This document shows, one piece after another, positions 61,557 to 64,000 of a DNA stretch of 64,000 nucleotides; the first letter of the stretch is position 1; each line of letters starts with the position of its first letter. Position numbers and translations under genes: made by a program. Source of the stretch: Deltaproteobacteria bacterium (GTDB lineage Bacteria; Myxococcota; UBA727; VGSZ01); NCBI GenBank assembly GCA_016177705.1, contig JACOUT010000020.1, positions 62,001 through 126,000 of the forward strand, given 5' to 3'. The notes beneath the pieces are model-generated. The model was not told where the DNA came from, did not search any database, and worked only from the letters and a program-made list of their open reading frames with translations.

Positions 61557-64000
61557 ATGACCGATCGGCAGGGATGGTACGAGCGCGTCTTCGAACACTC
61601 GCTCGACGGCGTGGTGATCTCTCGGCCGGACGGCACCATTCTGCGCGCCAACCCTGCCGCCTGCCGCATCGTCGGCAGGAGCGAGGCGGAGATCATCCGC
61701 GGTGGCCGGCAAGCGCTCATCGCGGACGATGCGGGGGTCAAGGCGGCGTTCGCGCGGCGCAGAGCCACGGGCTTCGCCGCGGGTGAAGGCTTGATCACGT
61801 TGCCCGATGGCAAGGCTCTGCCCGTCGAGTTCAGCACGGGCTTGCTCCCCAGCACGCCCGACGACGGAGAGATCGGCTACGCCATCTTCCGCGACGTCAG
61901 CGAGCGGCGACGCGCGGACGAGCAGCTTCGCCGCGCCACGCGCGCGCTGCGCCTGCTGGCGCGCTGCCACCATGCGGCCGCGTGCGCCACCACCGAGCAC
62001 GAGCTGTTCGCCGCCGTGTGCGACGCCGTGGTCGAGGTCGGCGGCTACCGCATGTGCTGGGTCGGCCTGGCCGAGCAGGATCCGGCAGGGACGCTGCGGC
62101 AGGCCGCGCACGCAGGCCACGAGGACGGCTACCTGGCGGAGGCGGGCATCGTCTGGGCCGATGTGCCGCGCGGTCAGTGTCCCTGCGGCACGGCGGCGCG
62201 CACCGGCACGCCCGTCGCCGGCAGTGACTTCGCCAACGACGCGCAGCTCGCGCCGTGGAAGACGGCGGCGGCGGCCCGCGGCTACCGATCAGTCATGGCG
62301 TTGCCGCTCTTTCACGGCGGCGAGCGCATCGGCGTGCTCGGCGCCTACTCCACGCGCAACGAGCGTCTCGACGACGAGGAGCTCGGCATCCTCATGCAGC
62401 TCGCGCAGGAGGTCGCGCGCGCCGCCTGGGCGTTTCGCGCCGGGCGCGCGCGCGATGTGGCCGAGCACGCGCTGTACCTGAACGAGGAGCGGCTCAAGGA
62501 AGCGCAACGCAACGCCCACATCGGTAGCTGGCTCTACGTCCCGGGGCAGCCGTTCATCTGGTCGGACGAGACCTACGACCTCTACGAGCTGCCGCGCGGC
62601 GCGCCGCCGACCATCGAGGCCGTGCGGGCCGTGATCCACCCAGAGGACCGGAACGGCAAGCTCGCCGGTGTCTTCGAGCGGGCGCTGGCATCAAACGTCA
62701 CCGACCTGCACTTCGAGTTCCGCGTGCTGCGGCCGAACGGGCAGGTGCGCTGGCTGCAAGCGATCGGCAAGGTCCGGCGCGCGCCCGACGGCTCGCCGAT
62801 CGACGCCACCGGCACCGTGCAAGACGTCACTGACCTCAAGGAGGCGAGCCTGCTGGCGCAGCGCGCCGCCACGCGTCTGGCGACGCTGGCCGACGCCTCG
62901 CGCGCCTTCGCCGAGGTGGCGCACGACGAGCGCGCGCTGCTCGATGAGGTGGCGCGCCGCGTCTGCGACGCGCTCGCCGATAGCTGCGAGGTGCTGCTGG
63001 TCTCCGACGATGGCCAGTGGGTGCGGCAGGCGTCCCTGTACTGTAGCGATGCCACCGTCGCCGACGAGGTGCGCCGAGCGAACGGGCTCACCCCCGAGCC
63101 GATCGACGGCAACCGCAACGCGCGCGTCATCCGCGAGAACCAGTCGATCCTGCTGCCGACCATCACCCTCGAGTTGGTCAAGGCGACCACGCCGCCCGAC
63201 TGCTGGCCGCTCTACGAGCGCACGACGCCGCACAGCGCTATCGTCGCGCCGCTGCGCGTGCAGGGGCGGTGCATCGGCTGCATCGGCCTGGTGCGGTTCC
63301 GCAAGGAGCAGCCGTCCTACACGCCCGACGATCTGAGCCTGGCGCAGGACCTAGCGGATCGCGCCGCGCTCGCCATCACCAACGCCCACCTGCTCGATCA
63401 GGTGCAGCGCGAGCTGGCGGAACGCAATCGCGCGGTTGCGGAGAGCAACCGCCTGGCGGCGGTGCTCGAGCAAGCGACCGAGATGGTCGTCGTCACGGAC
63501 GAACATGAGGTGATCGAGTACGTCAACCCCACGTTCGAGGAGATCACGGGCTACCGCCGCGACGAAGCGATCGGTAGGACTCCAGATTTCCTGCGAAGCG
63601 GTGCTGGCGAAGACGAGTACCAAGCGATGCGCTCGGCCGTCGAGCGCGGCGAACAGTGGCGCGGCCGCCTCACCACCAGGCGGAAGGACGGCACCAATTT
63701 CGTCGAGGACGCCATCGTCGCGCCCTTCAGGGACGAGCACGACAAGCTGGTCGGCTACTTCCGGCTCAAGCGCGACGTGACGCGCGACCTGTTGTTGCAG
63801 GCGCAGCTGCTACAGGCACAGAAGATGGAGGGCATCGGCCGCCTCGCCGGCGGCGTCGCGCACGACTTCAACAACCTCCTGTCCGTCATCCTCGGCTGCG
63901 CGCGCTTCGCCATCGAGGATCTCAAGCCCGGCGACCCGCTGCGGGAAGACCTCATGGACATCGAGCGCGCCGGCGAGCGCGGTGCCCTCTTGACGCGCCA
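61557..64000 (+). CDS. Sensor histidine kinase, paralog of the preceding gene, cut by window end
   Basis: About 814 residues are visible. Order: PAS (1-115, DGVVISRPDGTILRANPAA), GAF (about 130-300, VGGYRMCWVGLA), PAS with PAC (about 305-425, WSDETYDLYELP), GAF (about 440-620), PAS (about 630-740, VTDEHEVIEYVNPTFEEITG) and HisKA (GGVAHDFNNLLSVILG) just before the edge. It differs from its neighbour by an extra PAS between the GAFs. ATG at 61557 is chosen by analogy with the neighbour's MTLPLDLYQ start; an in-frame ATG at 61515 is possible. HATPase and any receiver lie outside the window. Ligands are unknown. Confidence 0.9.
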   Translation, partial: MTDRQGWYERVFEHSLDGVVISRPDGTILRANPAACRIVGRSEAEIIRGGRQALIADDAGVKAAFARRRATGFAAGEGLITLPDGKALPVEFSTGLLPSTPDDGEIGYAIFRDVSERRRADEQLRRATRALRLLARCHHAAACATTEHELFAAVCDAVVEVGGYRMCWVGLAEQDPAGTLRQAAHAGHEDGYLAEAGIVWADVPRGQCPCGTAARTGTPVAGSDFANDAQLAPWKTAAAARGYRSVMALPLFHGGERIGVLGAYSTRNERLDDEELGILMQLAQEVARAAWAFRAGRARDVAEHALYLNEERLKEAQRNAHIGSWLYVPGQPFIWSDETYDLYELPRGAPPTIEAVRAVIHPEDRNGKLAGVFERALASNVTDLHFEFRVLRPNGQVRWLQAIGKVRRAPDGSPIDATGTVQDVTDLKEASLLAQRAATRLATLADASRAFAEVAHDERALLDEVARRVCDALADSCEVLLVSDDGQWVRQASLYCSDATVADEVRRANGLTPEPIDGNRNARVIRENQSILLPTITLELVKATTPPDCWPLYERTTPHSAIVAPLRVQGRCIGCIGLVRFRKEQPSYTPDDLSLAQDLADRAALAITNAHLLDQVQRELAERNRAVAESNRLAAVLEQATEMVVVTDEHEVIEYVNPTFEEITGYRRDEAIGRTPDFLRSGAGEDEYQAMRSAVERGEQWRGRLTTRRKDGTNFVEDAIVAPFRDEHDKLVGYFRLKRDVTRDLLLQAQLLQAQKMEGIGRLAGGVAHDFNNLLSVILGCARFAIEDLKPGDPLREDLMDIERAGERGALLTR

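Overview
The window is very GC-rich (roughly 70% by eye) and densely coded. It looks like a chromosomal segment of a myxobacterium-type organism (Myxococcota). The supporting signs are several eukaryote-like Ser/Thr kinases (one fused to an ATPase and TPRs), Cys-rich EGF-like surface proteins, a probable MYXO-CTERM tail, lipoproteins with long Glu-Gly linkers followed by FG-GAP-type repeats, a DUF2378-like protein, and large PAS/GAF hybrid histidine kinases. There is no sign of prophage, insertion sequence, CRISPR array, rRNA or tRNA.

Layout. 1-3.6 kb: two tandem TetR regulators, each with its own operator-covered promoter, precede two ceramidase-like lipoprotein genes. 3.7-5.4 kb: two secreted lipoproteins. 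5.5-11.8 kb: a TetR-headed acyl-CoA catabolic operon (TetR, two acyl-CoA dehydrogenases, a LiuC-like hydratase, a carboxyltransferase, a BKACE-family enzyme) that resembles a leucine/isovalerate (liu) operon but lacks a biotin carboxylase. 11.9-17.5 kb: a HEAT-like secreted protein, a poly-Pro/poly-Gly Cys-rich lipoprotein, a small exported protein, a Ser/Thr kinase and an ASH-domain lipoprotein. 17.8-22.4 kb: the N-degron operon manA-aat-clpS-clpA. 22.5-28 kb: a GldA/GldF/GldG-like ABC exporter module plus a DUF4340-like partner. 28-42 kb: lipoprotein, PATAN/J-like protein, TetR, alkyltransferase-like DNA repair protein, STAND/TPR ATPase, rhomboid-TPR protease, kinase, GST, AmpG-like transporter and DUF2378-like protein. 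42.3-45.8 kb: an 1160-residue kinase-ATPase-TPR protein. 45.8-50.6 kb: a complete oleABCD olefin/beta-lactone pathway. 50.7-53.3 kb: coaX and pcnB. 53.3-64 kb: a Cys-rich MYXO-CTERM-like protein, then four sensory histidine kinases, the last cut by the window edge.

The most unusual non-coding signal is a 161-bp element present twice in opposite orientation (17616-17776 and 28057-28217). Its ends are 24-bp inverted repeats that differ between the copies, yet three base pairs have changed together in both arms. A decayed fragment may lie at 5427-5460. Next to the first copy, a 77-bp relic of the clpA 3' end, stop codon included, forms a direct repeat with clpA around a lipoprotein gene plus this element. 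Other regulatory signals are TGACA/TGTCA palindromes whose spacing differs between two TetR systems (2 bp versus 4 bp), and a recurrent TA-rich -10 box 5-9 nt from start codons, suggesting that leaderless transcripts are common here.

Start codons were often chosen downstream of the longest open frame, using ribosome binding sites, promoter position, signal peptides or overlap with the previous stop. All family assignments come from reading motifs by eye; no database search was possible.
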